DNA of 45,603 nucleotides. It comes from a virus. The translations under genes and the position numbers were made by a program. The stretch is taken from positions 1 to 45,603 of the IMG/VR virus record IMGVR_UViG_3300035701_004184; one strand, given 5' to 3'. The notes beneath the pieces were generated by a model. That model ran no database searches. It was not told the origin of the DNA and saw only the letters and a program-made list of their open reading frames with translations. Shown piece after piece: positions 1 to 5,582 of this stretch (positions are counted from its first letter, which is position 1; each line of letters starts with the position of its first letter).

Positions 1-175
1 TCAGCAATCCAGGCGGCTTCTTTAAGGACCAAAAACTTACCTACAATCGCTTTGACGCGACCCGTGGCGTGGTAAGTTACAGTCCTAAAAAAATAGGCAC
101 TGCCGATCTTAAAAGGAATCTCTAGATTTTTATATTCACTTAGTTCTTTTTTACTTTTCACTTTTTGTTCTAGTT
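1..175. repeat. Terminal direct repeat, left end
   Basis: Pairs with 45429-45603. Bases 49-175 are identical (127 bp); bases 1-48 differ at nine positions. Exact overlap of a fixed length is typical of a circular or permuted contig. Confidence 0.85.
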
Positions 176-320
176 TATCCAAGTCCTCTAATTCTTTTAA
201 GAGTTCTTGTTTGGCTAGTTCTATTTTAGAATTATTCATCTTTACACCCCCTCTCTCTTTTGACTCATATAAAGGTATATTCATTTCTCGGATGTAGTAG
301 TCTTCTTTTTCTAGGATCAT
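1..320 (-). CDS. Conserved phage protein of unknown function, 5' part (split by window end)
   Basis: The ATG at 318-320 overlaps the stop of the HNH gene upstream (ATGA). The frame stays open to base 1 and, if the molecule is circular, continues at 45428 to a stop at 45290, giving 152 residues. The N-terminal half is charged and probably helical (many Lys/Glu). The second half contains an IGSAYFFRTVTYHATGRV stretch followed by a KFLVL...AAWIA segment, a pattern I associate with a widespread uncharacterised phage protein. No catalytic motif is visible. Its neighbours are the HNH gene upstream and, across the junction, a Ser-X repeat gene downstream. Bases 1-48 differ from the matching 3' copy at nine positions. 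Two residues change (Lys-Glu here, Gly-Asp there) and the other changes are synonymous, which points to a population variant. Confidence 0.75.
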   Translation of the reverse strand, partial: MILEKEDYYIREMNIPLYESKERGGVKMNNSKIELAKQELLKELEDLDKLEQKVKSKKELSEYKNLEIPFKIGSAYFFRTVTYHATGRVKAIVGKFLVLKEAAWIA

Positions 321-709
321 GCTTTTTTCGCCTCCGCTAGTTGCTCTTGCAACTTATTTATAATCTCCTCGTAATTTATAGATGTGGTCAGTTTATTCTT
401 CTCTCTCATAAGAAATTGGTATTGACTTGGGAAGTTAGTAATAAACCACTCGCTAAATTCCAATGGAGACTTATGTTGCCAGTAAAGATGGTGGCGGGTA
501 CACATTAAAAGCGCATTATCTGGGCAATATCTTAATGTGAGATTGCTTCGGCTTATCACGTGGGCCGTTTGTAGTCCTCCGCCACAAGCTTTGTCATCTC
601 CCCAGGCCGCCTCACAGTGACCCCGAAGATGAATAAGTTCGGCGAATAAGTGATCGGCCTTTCTTTTAAGTTTAGTTATAGATATCTTTTTTGGTTTAGA
701 TAGTTTCAT
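317..709 (-). CDS. HNH endonuclease, NinG-like
   Basis: About 130 residues. The candidate metal and catalytic set runs C32, C42, H50 (in TAHVISR), N65 (CPDNALLMC), C70 and the H73/H74 pair. This resembles the HNH core of lambda NinG-type and other phage HNH nucleases. A Lys/Glu-rich helical tail follows. I chose the ATG at 709, giving a 14-nt overlap with the upstream gene. A GTG at 808 would extend the frame, but those extra residues lie entirely inside the coding sequence of the conserved upstream protein. Neither start has a clear SD. Likely roles are recombination or Holliday-junction processing, or DNA nicking. It lies far from the terminase genes, so a packaging-HNH role is less likely. 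The nuclease class is fairly secure; the exact function is not. Confidence 0.75.
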   Translation of the reverse strand: MKLSKPKKISITKLKRKADHLFAELIHLRGHCEAAWGDDKACGGGLQTAHVISRSNLTLRYCPDNALLMCTRHHLYWQHKSPLEFSEWFITNFPSQYQFLMREKNKLTTSINYEEIINKLQEQLAEAKKA

Positions 710-1001
710 AGTTTCTAACAAAGATTCCCACTGGCCGGGCGTGAGATGTTTTGACCCTGGTTGACTGATAACCGACTTTCTTCCAGTCCTTGCGGTTGAA
801 TACCGCACCCAAGACCCTACCGTCTAACCCCTGGGGAATAACTATCTTTTCTCTGATGTCATCCACACTCACGTTTCCCTTCTCCTTGTATATCTTTTGC
901 GCCCACCATCGGGCATAATTCAAGAACTCGATTCTTGTCTTTTCAAAGAGATCAAACGCCTGTTGTTTGGTATATGGAGTGAATAGGTCAGATTGAATCA
1001 T
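696..1001 (-). CDS. Small conserved phage protein (RVLGAVF...GYQSTR type)
   Basis: 101 residues. The N-terminus is helical (KQQAFDLFEKTRIEFLNYAR). The C-terminal half reads DGRVLGAVFNRKDWKK, VGYQSTRVKTSHARPVG and IFV. I recognise this as a recurrent small phage protein usually found near replication or recombination genes, with no assigned function. The density of Arg/Lys/His suggests nucleic-acid contact, but this is only inference. The start ATG at 999-1001 overlaps the stop of the transglycosylase gene (ATGA), and the 3' end overlaps the HNH gene, so all three are probably translated together. No Cys/His cluster or membrane segment is present. Confidence 0.7.
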   Translation of the reverse strand: MIQSDLFTPYTKQQAFDLFEKTRIEFLNYARWWAQKIYKEKGNVSVDDIREKIVIPQGLDGRVLGAVFNRKDWKKVGYQSTRVKTSHARPVGIFVRNYETI

Positions 1002-1573
1002 TTAATGAAGTTGACGAAACTTTTGTTCAGGAAGGCAACCCATGGTGTCCAGCCCTGTTCCTTCCAGATAGAGTGGGCGCAGTCTACGTTCTTGTAAGCA
1101 TCGACCAATTCTTTTAGAGAGCATCCAGGGCGTTTCCAGTGGACTTGGTTGATTTGAAAAATACCAAGGTCAAGTGACTTGCCACCATTAAGATTGGTCG
1201 CCAACTCGTTAAACTTACTCTCGGCTTCGGCTATTGCTAATGCGGTTTGGCACTCATACACCCCAAACTTGTCACAAATATACCTTTTAATTGGGGTGTC
1301 CACTTTCCCCGGATACTGCAATACTATCTGTACTACTTGAGGACTTATCATCTCCCGTTTCTTAACCTCTACCGGATAACTCCACTCCATCTTTAAGACA
1401 TCATTGAATTGCAGATAGTTTTCGGTGAAAAAGTCGTTTACCTTAGAGGCAACGTAGATTGAGACGAAGGAGACCAGACCAATTAAGAGTAGCGCACTAA
1501 GACCAATCAATTTATAGTGACGCTTGGCCTTTGGTTTATCGTAGACCATTTTATGAAAGAGTTTTGGTTTCAT
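998..1573 (-). CDS. Membrane-anchored lytic transglycosylase (lysozyme-like fold)
   Basis: 191 residues. A basic N-terminus is followed by one membrane helix at about residues 21-42, so the enzyme part should face the periplasm or cell surface. The C-terminal 95 residues carry the SLT signature: a catalytic Glu in AIAEAESKFNE (E118), then LGIFQINQVHW (GIFQIN 137-142). Such enzymes cleave peptidoglycan between MurNAc and GlcNAc. It is not part of the lysis cassette at 4,600-6,200; it sits in the small-gene operon. It may therefore act early (wall remodelling) or as an auxiliary to the CHAP endolysin. The start has a good SD (AAGGAG, 4 nt before ATG). The gene runs in an ATGA overlap with the next one. 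Confidence 0.8.
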   Translation of the reverse strand: MKPKLFHKMVYDKPKAKRHYKLIGLSALLLIGLVSFVSIYVASKVNDFFTENYLQFNDVLKMEWSYPVEVKKREMISPQVVQIVLQYPGKVDTPIKRYICDKFGVYECQTALAIAEAESKFNELATNLNGGKSLDLGIFQINQVHWKRPGCSLKELVDAYKNVDCAHSIWKEQGWTPWVAFLNKSFVNFIK

Positions 1574-1583
1574 AGTGCTCCTT

Positions 1584-1618
1584 GGTTGGGCCTATATCAC
1601 TGATAAATAAGTCCAACC
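1584..1618 (-). other. Inverted repeat in transglycosylase leader
   Basis: GGTTGG and CCAACC arms are separated by about 23 nt. The element lies between the stop of the zinc-finger gene (1698) and the transglycosylase ATG (1573), partly next to its SD. It could modulate translation. There is no U-tract, so it is not a convincing terminator. Confidence 0.25.
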
Positions 1619-1697
1619 CGGGAAAACTTGATAGTTTTCTCTGATCCTCACCAGTGGCAGTGTTCAGCACACTTGACCAGAGAGGCTTTTGAAAAAA

Positions 1698-2051
1698 CTA
1701 ACCCCAACGAACGTGCTCTTTGTTGGCCGAACAGAATGTACCAGTCCAGGGCTTGCCGGTTTTACCTACGCCGGATCTCTTTTCGGCTGGCGCACCGCAC
1801 GTTTCGCATTTAAGAGCAGGCTCGCCATTTGTTTTCTTATTGGTGTCGTCATTCCAGCTTGGTTTGAATCCGGACTCGACAAAGTGATCTACAAATAGTT
1901 TCATCTTTGCCATCAAGGGTTGAACTATTACGTTGGGATCGCGCACCGTTACCTGAACCCTGAAACCCCGATCATAGTAGACCACGTTGGCGCTTTGGGG
2001 ACTTTCGGAGCTGAACATACTATTTACTACTTGTTCGTCTTGTGTGTCCAT
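1698..2051 (-). CDS. Zinc-finger protein of unknown function
   Basis: 117 residues from the ATG at 2051, which follows an AGAAGGA SD lying in the last codons of the upstream gene. The middle is a beta-rich segment (GFRVQVTVRDPN). The C-terminus is a compact Cys cluster, CETCGAPAEKRSG...TGTFCS, that could bind zinc or resemble a short zinc ribbon. Proteins of this layout occur in phage replication and recombination regions, but I cannot name the family. It lies downstream of another zinc-ribbon gene. After its TAG stop the same frame stays open for 48 more codons (see findings). A 14-codon longer version from 2093 would overlap the upstream gene and lacks the SD. Confidence 0.6.
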   Translation of the reverse strand: MDTQDEQVVNSMFSSESPQSANVVYYDRGFRVQVTVRDPNVIVQPLMAKMKLFVDHFVESGFKPSWNDDTNKKTNGEPALKCETCGAPAEKRSGVGKTGKPWTGTFCSANKEHVRWG

Positions 2052-2052
2052 A

Positions 2053-2292
2053 TTATTGTCCTTCTGCCATAAACTTCTCGGTGTAGTAGGCATCCTCTAG
2101 CGCCTCTTTTAATTCTTTCTTAATTTCCACTTGACATTTATAGCATACCCCTCCCCCATAAGAGAATGTGAACTCTTGCCATCGGAGGACTTCTCTACCG
2201 CATTGGGGACACTTAATTGTAGGACTCATTGATTCCTTAAACGCTTCTTGTAAGACTTTGGCTATCGTCTTGCCTTTTGTGAGTTTTACCAT
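2053..2292 (-). CDS. Small zinc-ribbon protein
   Basis: 79 residues. Two Cys pairs, CPQC and CYKC, lie about 25 residues apart, which fits a four-Cys zinc ribbon. They are flanked by Lys/Glu-rich helices; the C-terminal one is KELKEALEDAYY. No SD is seen before the ATG at 2292. The 3' end contains the SD of the next gene, so translation of the two is probably linked. It is the second gene of a leftward operon that begins after the DnaA-box region. A regulatory or DNA-binding role is plausible. The family is not recognised. Confidence 0.6.
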   Translation of the reverse strand: MVKLTKGKTIAKVLQEAFKESMSPTIKCPQCGREVLRWQEFTFSYGGGVCYKCQVEIKKELKEALEDAYYTEKFMAEGQ

Positions 2293-2326
2293 GTTGAGAA
2301 CAGAATAACACCACTAACACTGTTTG

Positions 2327-2536
2327 TCAAGAGGGTAGTTTGAGGCTAAATCGCCCAGTCTTTGGGTCGCGGTTAGGAAAAGAGGTCTTTAGTCCCGCCA
2401 CTTTTAAGTAGCGATAGCATGAGGTTATAGTTAGACCCACCATTTGCGCTATCTCTTTTACCGTTTTCCCCGCTTTGTAGAGGTCTATCACATCCTGGTA
2501 CTTCTTCGTTAGTCTTAGAAACTTCGCCTCGAACAT
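2327..2536 (-). CDS. Helix-turn-helix protein
   Basis: 69 residues from the ATG at 2536. An alternative ATG at 2578 would add 14 hydrophobic residues and looks less likely. It contains a clear resolvase/homeodomain-like HTH: YQDVIDLYKAGKTVKEIAQ, a turn, then MVGLTITSCYRYLKVAGL. A short basic C-terminal tail ends in TGRFSLKLPS. This kind of domain is common in small phage regulators and in recombinase DNA-binding regions; no catalytic domain is present here. The gene overlaps the preceding one in another frame for about 160 nt, which is unusual for this phage, where 4-nt overlaps are the rule. Confidence 0.6.
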   Translation of the reverse strand: MFEAKFLRLTKKYQDVIDLYKAGKTVKEIAQMVGLTITSCYRYLKVAGLKTSFPNRDPKTGRFSLKLPS

Positions 2537-2693
2537 TATTAGGAGTATATACCTTATTACTTGTTGTGTCAATGGCATCTCTTTTCTCTATTGCCCGTTG
2601 AATACATCTTGCTTGGGCTTCAATGAGTTTCCGGCGCGACGGGTCGGTTTTCCATTTCTCCCTAAGTTCGACTAACTTTTCTTCTAAATTCAT
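2373..2693 (-). CDS. Small hypothetical protein, first gene of leftward operon
   Basis: 106 residues. The N-terminal 45 residues (MNLEEKLVELREKWKTDPSR, then RKLIEAQARCIQRA) look like a real helical phage protein. Short proteins of this type usually end after 40-60 residues. The remainder (Asn/Gly/Ser-rich) is encoded where the HTH gene is read in another frame and has no protein-like pattern. The true product may be full length, or the 3' part may be incidental. It lies directly downstream of the regulatory element at 2709-2818, so it is probably the first gene transcribed from it. Confidence 0.5.
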   Translation of the reverse strand: MNLEEKLVELREKWKTDPSRRKLIEAQARCIQRAIEKRDAIDTTSNKVYTPNNVRGEVSKTNEEVPGCDRPLQSGENGKRDSANGGSNYNLMLSLLKSGGTKDLFS

Positions 2694-2708
2694 ATACTTA
2701 TTCTTATA

Positions 2709-2818
2709 GGGAACGTACTTAGTAAAGATATATATAACCTAGTAGTAGGGGGTGTGGATAACTCATAATTTCGTGCCTATTTAGCCATGTGTATAACCTG
2801 TGGATAACTCGTGGATAA
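2709..2818 (-). promoter_or_regulatory. Regulatory element copy 1 (promoter-like, origin-like)
   Basis: This roughly 110-bp element is shared with 40301-40397. Blocks common to both copies on the plus strand are ACTTAGT, AAGATATATA, TAGTAGTAG, TTCGTGCCTAT and AACCTGTGGATAACT. Read leftward it holds TTATCC, an 18-19 nt spacer and an AT-rich TTATATATAT, which could serve as a weak promoter for the small-gene operon starting at 2693. It also contains four DnaA-box-like sites and the AT-rich tract, the composition expected of a DnaA-dependent origin. Promoter and origin functions are both inferred. Confidence 0.6.
2753..2818 (-). other. Cluster of DnaA boxes, candidate replication origin
   Basis: On the minus strand the nonamers are TTATCCACA at 2753-2761 (exact), TTATACACA at 2788-2796 (exact to TTATNCACA), TTATCCACA at 2799-2807 (exact) and TTATCCACG at 2810-2818 (one mismatch). 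All have the same orientation. The last three start exactly 11 bp apart, about one helical turn. An AT-rich stretch lies next to the cluster at 2725-2737. No replication protein gene is recognisable in the genome. Confidence 0.55.
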
Positions 2819-2822
2819 TAGA

Positions 2823-2861
2823 GACGGGGTTATCTTACTTTTATCTTCGGATAACCCCGTC
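2823..2861 (-). terminator. Hairpin, probable terminator of the lysis operon
   Basis: A perfect 12-bp stem (GACGGGGTTATC with GATAACCCCGTC) encloses a 15-nt loop. It overlaps the last codons of the 88-aa membrane protein gene and stands directly before the regulatory element that drives the next operon. The U-tract is weak (TCTCTATTA), so termination strength is uncertain. Confidence 0.5.
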
Positions 2862-3107
2862 GTTCCTCTTAACTAGCTTTAGTGAGACTAACGTCCCAAG
2901 GGAAGTGCCTAGGCAATCAGGAATGACCAACAAAATGTCGACTTTGACGACAAGGATCAGGCTGACTGCGCCTAGTAGCACTAGTAAACCGCTAGTTAAT
3001 GAGGCCACGATGATTTCGTTGGCCTGGATTTTTTTGAGATTATAAACGGCCACGAATTCGAAAGCGAAAGAGAGGACAAAAACCAACACCGCGAGATTGG
3101 TGTCCAT
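2841..3107 (-). CDS. Small integral membrane protein, conserved phage type
   Basis: 88 residues with two to three hydrophobic segments (about 5-22, 33-53 and 57-70). The middle and end (KKIQANEIIVASLTSGLLVL, then LLVIPDCLGTSLGTLVSLK) match a pattern I recall from small phage and bacterial membrane proteins that end in an IPA.LGT..GT-like helix. No function is known to me. The SD is strong (AAGGAGGG, 4 nt before ATG). It is the last gene of the lysis-region operon, and its stop lies inside the terminator hairpin. It could be an accessory holin or antiholin, but nothing proves this. Confidence 0.6.
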   Translation of the reverse strand: MDTNLAVLVFVLSFAFEFVAVYNLKKIQANEIIVASLTSGLLVLLGAVSLILVVKVDILLVIPDCLGTSLGTLVSLKLVKRNDGVIRR

Positions 3108-3117
3108 TTCGCCCTCC

Positions 3118-3360
3118 TTAGCTCCAGTGTAGTAACCCGTAAACGTTGAGCATGATCCAGTAGCAGTTCATGATGAAAGGGCCGTTGCGTTGGTGTTTTT
3201 TGTAGTAGTAAAACCAGTAACCATTGCCGGTTAGGAAAATGATGAACAACCACCACTGAGGACCAATCACGATCAGAACTGTCTGGCTGACGATAGTGTG
3301 AAGAGTAAATAACCTCTCCATCCACGTCATTCCGTCCCAAAATTCTCTTAGGGCTTTCAC
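3118..3360 (-). CDS. Small membrane protein
   Basis: 80 residues starting with GTG at 3360, supported by a near-perfect SD (AAAGGAGG). Two or three hydrophobic, aromatic-rich segments are visible: TLHTIVSQTVLIVIG, WWLFIIFLTGNGYWFYYY and FIMNCYWIMLNVYGLLHW. The repeated aromatic pattern resembles small transporter-like or phage membrane proteins, with no catalytic residues. It lies between two other small genes of the lysis region and may take part in membrane permeabilisation. Function unknown. Confidence 0.6.
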   Translation of the reverse strand: MKALREFWDGMTWMERLFTLHTIVSQTVLIVIGPQWWLFIIFLTGNGYWFYYYKKHQRNGPFIMNCYWIMLNVYGLLHWS

Positions 3361-3371
3361 TGTAACCTCCT

Positions 3372-3572
3372 TTAAGGTGCGTTAGCTCTAGCTTTAGCTT
3401 CAACTTCTGATTTCATAGCTTTAGTAACTTCTTCCGGGTCACATTTTGTTGTCTCAATAAGGATTTTCATTAAAGCAGTTTTCTCTTTTTCGCCCGCTAC
3501 TGGATTGGCTAGAATTTGCAAGCATAATTTGGCGGTGGTCGCAACTAAGGATATAGGTCGTTCTACGGTCAT
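3372..3572 (-). CDS. Small hypothetical protein
   Basis: 66 residues, predicted mostly helical. The N-terminal half is hydrophobic-amphipathic (SLVATTAKLCLQILANP). The C-terminal half is charged (CDPEEVTKAMKSEVEAKARA). There is no membrane helix long enough to be sure of and no recognised motif. It starts just after the metallophosphoesterase stop and is probably co-transcribed with the surrounding lysis-region genes. Confidence 0.5.
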   Translation of the reverse strand: MTVERPISLVATTAKLCLQILANPVAGEKEKTALMKILIETTKCDPEEVTKAMKSEVEAKARANAP

Positions 3573-3578
3573 AATTGT

Positions 3579-4550
3579 TTAATGTTTCTCATATATCTTG
3601 GCCCTTGTCTCCATAAGGGCCACTCCATCCTCAATTGTCATCGCATTAAACTCCCTTTTCTCCGCGCCGAAAACGATTGCCAGCCCGCAACCTTGTCCCC
3701 TCTTTGCCATCCCGTGTATCCGGGCATATCTATCCCGAAGTTTGGCTGTTCCGGGCCGGGTATAAAGCACTTCTCGGTCATTTACCATCTCTTTCATATA
3801 ACCCCAAATATGTTCGTGGCCGACAGTAAAAATATCTGCATCCGGATACTCGTTTTCCCTGAGTCTTACACAGCAGTTGTGAATGTTGATTTTGCTCTTC
3901 CCCCAATAATTATGACTTAATGCCCAATCGTACTTCTGGCTTCCGACTTCCAAATGTAACAATCCCATGCCGGGAAACACCGGGCCTTCTACCTGCCTTG
4001 CAAAAATCTGTTCTGGCTTCTGTCCCGCATCAAACATCCACTCCGTGTGATTGCCTAAAACAGTTGCTCCCCACTTCTTACCTAATTCCCTCATCATGTC
4101 CTGAACGGTAAACGCTTGCATATAAGGGGGTAGAAGTTGTTCGTACTGTAGACCACCCCAGATTCCGTTATCGAAAGTGTCCCCATCGTCTACCAAAAAA
4201 GTGTTTGGAGTTGAAAGTACAAGGCCCATTAACCGAATAACCAGTTTATGGTCTGTCGTATAAGAGCCGATATGCCCATCTGAAAACACTAATCCCATCG
4301 CATAAGGTATCTCTGGGTGGTCAATCGGGACTCTGTAAGTTCCTTCCTCTTGCACGATCTCTGCTGCCTCGATCACCGCCACCGTGTCAATCATCCGTTC
4401 CAAGTTCCGCCGCCAATTAACCTCGTACGTTTTTTTATCCGGGAACACGATTGTCTGCTCTGGTGGTGTTTTCTCCGTTCGTATCGCATACACAACCCGT
4501 TCAGTTCCACGATCATCAGTTATGAGTCTTCCGAGTTCCTTCATATACAA
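3579..4550 (-). CDS. Calcineurin-like metallophosphoesterase
   Basis: 323 residues (an alternative ATG at 4544 removes two). The five metal-binding blocks of the family are present in order: SDGHIGS (90-96, the DxH block), GDTFDN (123-128, GDxxD-like), GNHTE (166-170, GNH[D/E]), an SHNYWG His (213) and GHEHIWG (244-250, GHxH). The active site should bind two metal ions and hydrolyse phosphomono- or diesters. The first about 80 residues have no recognised motif. Phage relatives include lambda-type protein phosphatases and SbcD-like or cyclic-nucleotide phosphodiesterases; I cannot choose among them. It sits in the lysis-region operon, which is an odd place. Anti-defence cleavage of nucleotide signals is possible but speculative. 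Confidence 0.85.
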   Translation of the reverse strand: MYMKELGRLITDDRGTERVVYAIRTEKTPPEQTIVFPDKKTYEVNWRRNLERMIDTVAVIEAAEIVQEEGTYRVPIDHPEIPYAMGLVFSDGHIGSYTTDHKLVIRLMGLVLSTPNTFLVDDGDTFDNGIWGGLQYEQLLPPYMQAFTVQDMMRELGKKWGATVLGNHTEWMFDAGQKPEQIFARQVEGPVFPGMGLLHLEVGSQKYDWALSHNYWGKSKINIHNCCVRLRENEYPDADIFTVGHEHIWGYMKEMVNDREVLYTRPGTAKLRDRYARIHGMAKRGQGCGLAIVFGAEKREFNAMTIEDGVALMETRAKIYEKH

Positions 4551-4560
4551 CGTGGCCTAT

Positions 4561-4581
4561 TTTCCGCAGAGCTTGCGGAAA
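4561..4581 (-). other. Short hairpin before metallophosphoesterase gene
   Basis: TTTCCGCA and TGCGGAAA form a perfect 8-bp stem with a 5-nt loop. It ends about 11 nt upstream of the metallophosphoesterase start. No U-tract follows on the minus strand. It could control translation of that gene. Confidence 0.3.
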
Positions 4582-4600
4582 TGTGATATAATACTCCCAT

Positions 4601-4642
4601 AAGCCGTTTTCCGTCGGAGGTCACAATCCAAGGGAACGGCTT
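4601..4642 (-). other. Inverted repeat after the holin-like gene
   Basis: AAGCCGTT and AACGGCTT arms lie 26 nt apart just downstream of the holin-like gene's stop. It may be an mRNA 3' end structure or a weak terminator. The following sequence is not T-rich. Confidence 0.3.
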
Positions 4643-4647
4643 TCTTA

Positions 4648-4875
4648 TTACTTTTGGTACTTACTCTCAGCTAGAAATTTCCTTAAAAGATCAGTTAAAG
4701 TATTAAGGATATATAAAGCTACGACCCCGTATTTGAAATCTGCGGGTACAGCTTGGACCACTGAAGCTATCAATACTAATAGTGCTGGTCCGGCGAAAAT
4801 AAGGGCGTTCTTTCCCCACTTCAACCAATCTTCTTTAACTAACCCGAATTGTGGTGAAACTATCCATCGAATCAT
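4648..4875 (-). CDS. Putative holin
   Basis: 75 residues with two hydrophobic segments: ALIFAGPALLVLIASVVQAV (about 24-43) and FKYGVVALYILNTLTDLL (47-64). The C-terminus is short and basic. Size, topology and place (same operon as the CHAP endolysin) fit a class II-like holin that permeabilises the inner membrane. A GGGGGGTGA SD lies upstream, and the ATG overlaps the stop of the 48-aa membrane protein (ATGA), so the two are translationally coupled. The family cannot be named. Confidence 0.6.
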   Translation of the reverse strand: MIRWIVSPQFGLVKEDWLKWGKNALIFAGPALLVLIASVVQAVPADFKYGVVALYILNTLTDLLRKFLAESKYQK

Positions 4876-5018
4876 ATAATCACCCCCCTACTTACTAGAA
4901 TTATCCCTATAATAATAATGCCGGTGGCGATTACTATAAGGTTGATTTTGTGTATAAGTTCATCCTGTAACTTCAACTTTTGGATTTTGAGCTTTTCCAG
5001 CTTTATTTTGTTTCTCAT
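4872..5018 (-). CDS. Tiny membrane protein coupled to the holin
   Basis: 48 residues. A basic, coiled N-terminal half (KIKLEKLKIQKLKLQDE) is followed by one transmembrane helix rich in Ile (INLIVIATGIIIIGIILV). An in-frame stop directly before the ATG fixes the start. The stop overlaps the holin-like ATG (ATGA), which supports its reality. Its layout (charged coil plus single helix) is like small holin partners or antiholins. Confidence 0.55.
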   Translation of the reverse strand: MRNKIKLEKLKIQKLKLQDELIHKINLIVIATGIIIIGIILVSRGVII

Positions 5019-5064
5019 TTACGGGGATGGAGCCATCCGGCCACACCCCGATAGCGTGGATCAT
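4960..5064 (-). CDS. Possible 34-residue ORF next to the homing endonuclease
   Basis: This short frame (beginning MIHAIGVWPDGSIPVNEKQ) overlaps the 48-aa gene in another phase. It is also open upstream without a start codon, so it may be the leftover 3' end of a gene interrupted by the homing endonuclease. There is no SD. Weakly supported. Confidence 0.25.
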   Translation of the reverse strand: MIHAIGVWPDGSIPVNEKQNKAGKAQNPKVEVTG

Positions 5065-5084
5065 GATTGACGTAGCGACAAAAG

Positions 5085-5555
5085 TTAGGTTGTGGCATAA
5101 AGTCCGTAATGATATTTCTGTTCGGCTTTTTTCCTTGCTTCATAGGCCTCCTTGATTGTTTTAAATATTCCTATATGAATCTTTTTATAGTTAATCTTTA
5201 TTTGAGCTGTATATCTTCCTGTTTGTTTATGAAAAGCCACTCCTGTGTGGCCTGTTTTATTATTTGATCTGACCTGATTTTGTAAATTTCCTTGGATTGT
5301 AGTAATCCTTAGATTTTTTCTACGATTGTCAAGCGTGTTCCGATTTATATGATCGACAACCATCCCTTTCGGAATCGGCTGTAATATAAATCGTTGAACT
5401 GTAATACTGGTCTTTCTAGGCAAATCAATCCTTGCATAAAAGTAATGGGATACTTTATGGATATAAGGCTTAAAGATTTTAATTTTTTCCCAGTCCCCCT
5501 TGTCGATTAAAATCTTAAACCTTCCGTGGGTTGGCGAATTGATAATAAAAAACAT
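5085..5555 (-). CDS. HNH homing endonuclease with AP2 DNA-binding domain
   Basis: 156 residues. The N-terminal part carries an HNH core: VVDHINRNTLDNRRKNLR (D68, H69, N77, N81). An AP2-type module follows at about 101-150 (TGHTGVAFHKQTGRYTAQI, then HIGIFKTIKEAYEARKKAE). This domain pair is typical of free-standing selfish homing endonucleases in phages. It sits between the endolysin and the small membrane genes. It looks more AT-rich than its neighbours and does not take part in the ATGA overlaps around it, both consistent with insertion. It probably cuts a related allele lacking the insertion rather than serving the phage. Confidence 0.85.
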   Translation of the reverse strand: MFFIINSPTHGRFKILIDKGDWEKIKIFKPYIHKVSHYFYARIDLPRKTSITVQRFILQPIPKGMVVDHINRNTLDNRRKNLRITTIQGNLQNQVRSNNKTGHTGVAFHKQTGRYTAQIKINYKKIHIGIFKTIKEAYEARKKAEQKYHYGLYATT

Positions 5556-5582
5556 ATTATCAATATAACACGTTTGACCACG

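Noticed and set aside
708-808. Longer GTG start for the HNH gene at 808
   Set aside because: Would overlap the conserved 101-aa gene by about 110 nt, has no SD, and adds residues with no HNH-family pattern.
4577-4595. Plus-strand TATAAT at about 4586 as a promoter
   Set aside because: No -35 at 16-18 bp and no plus-strand gene downstream.
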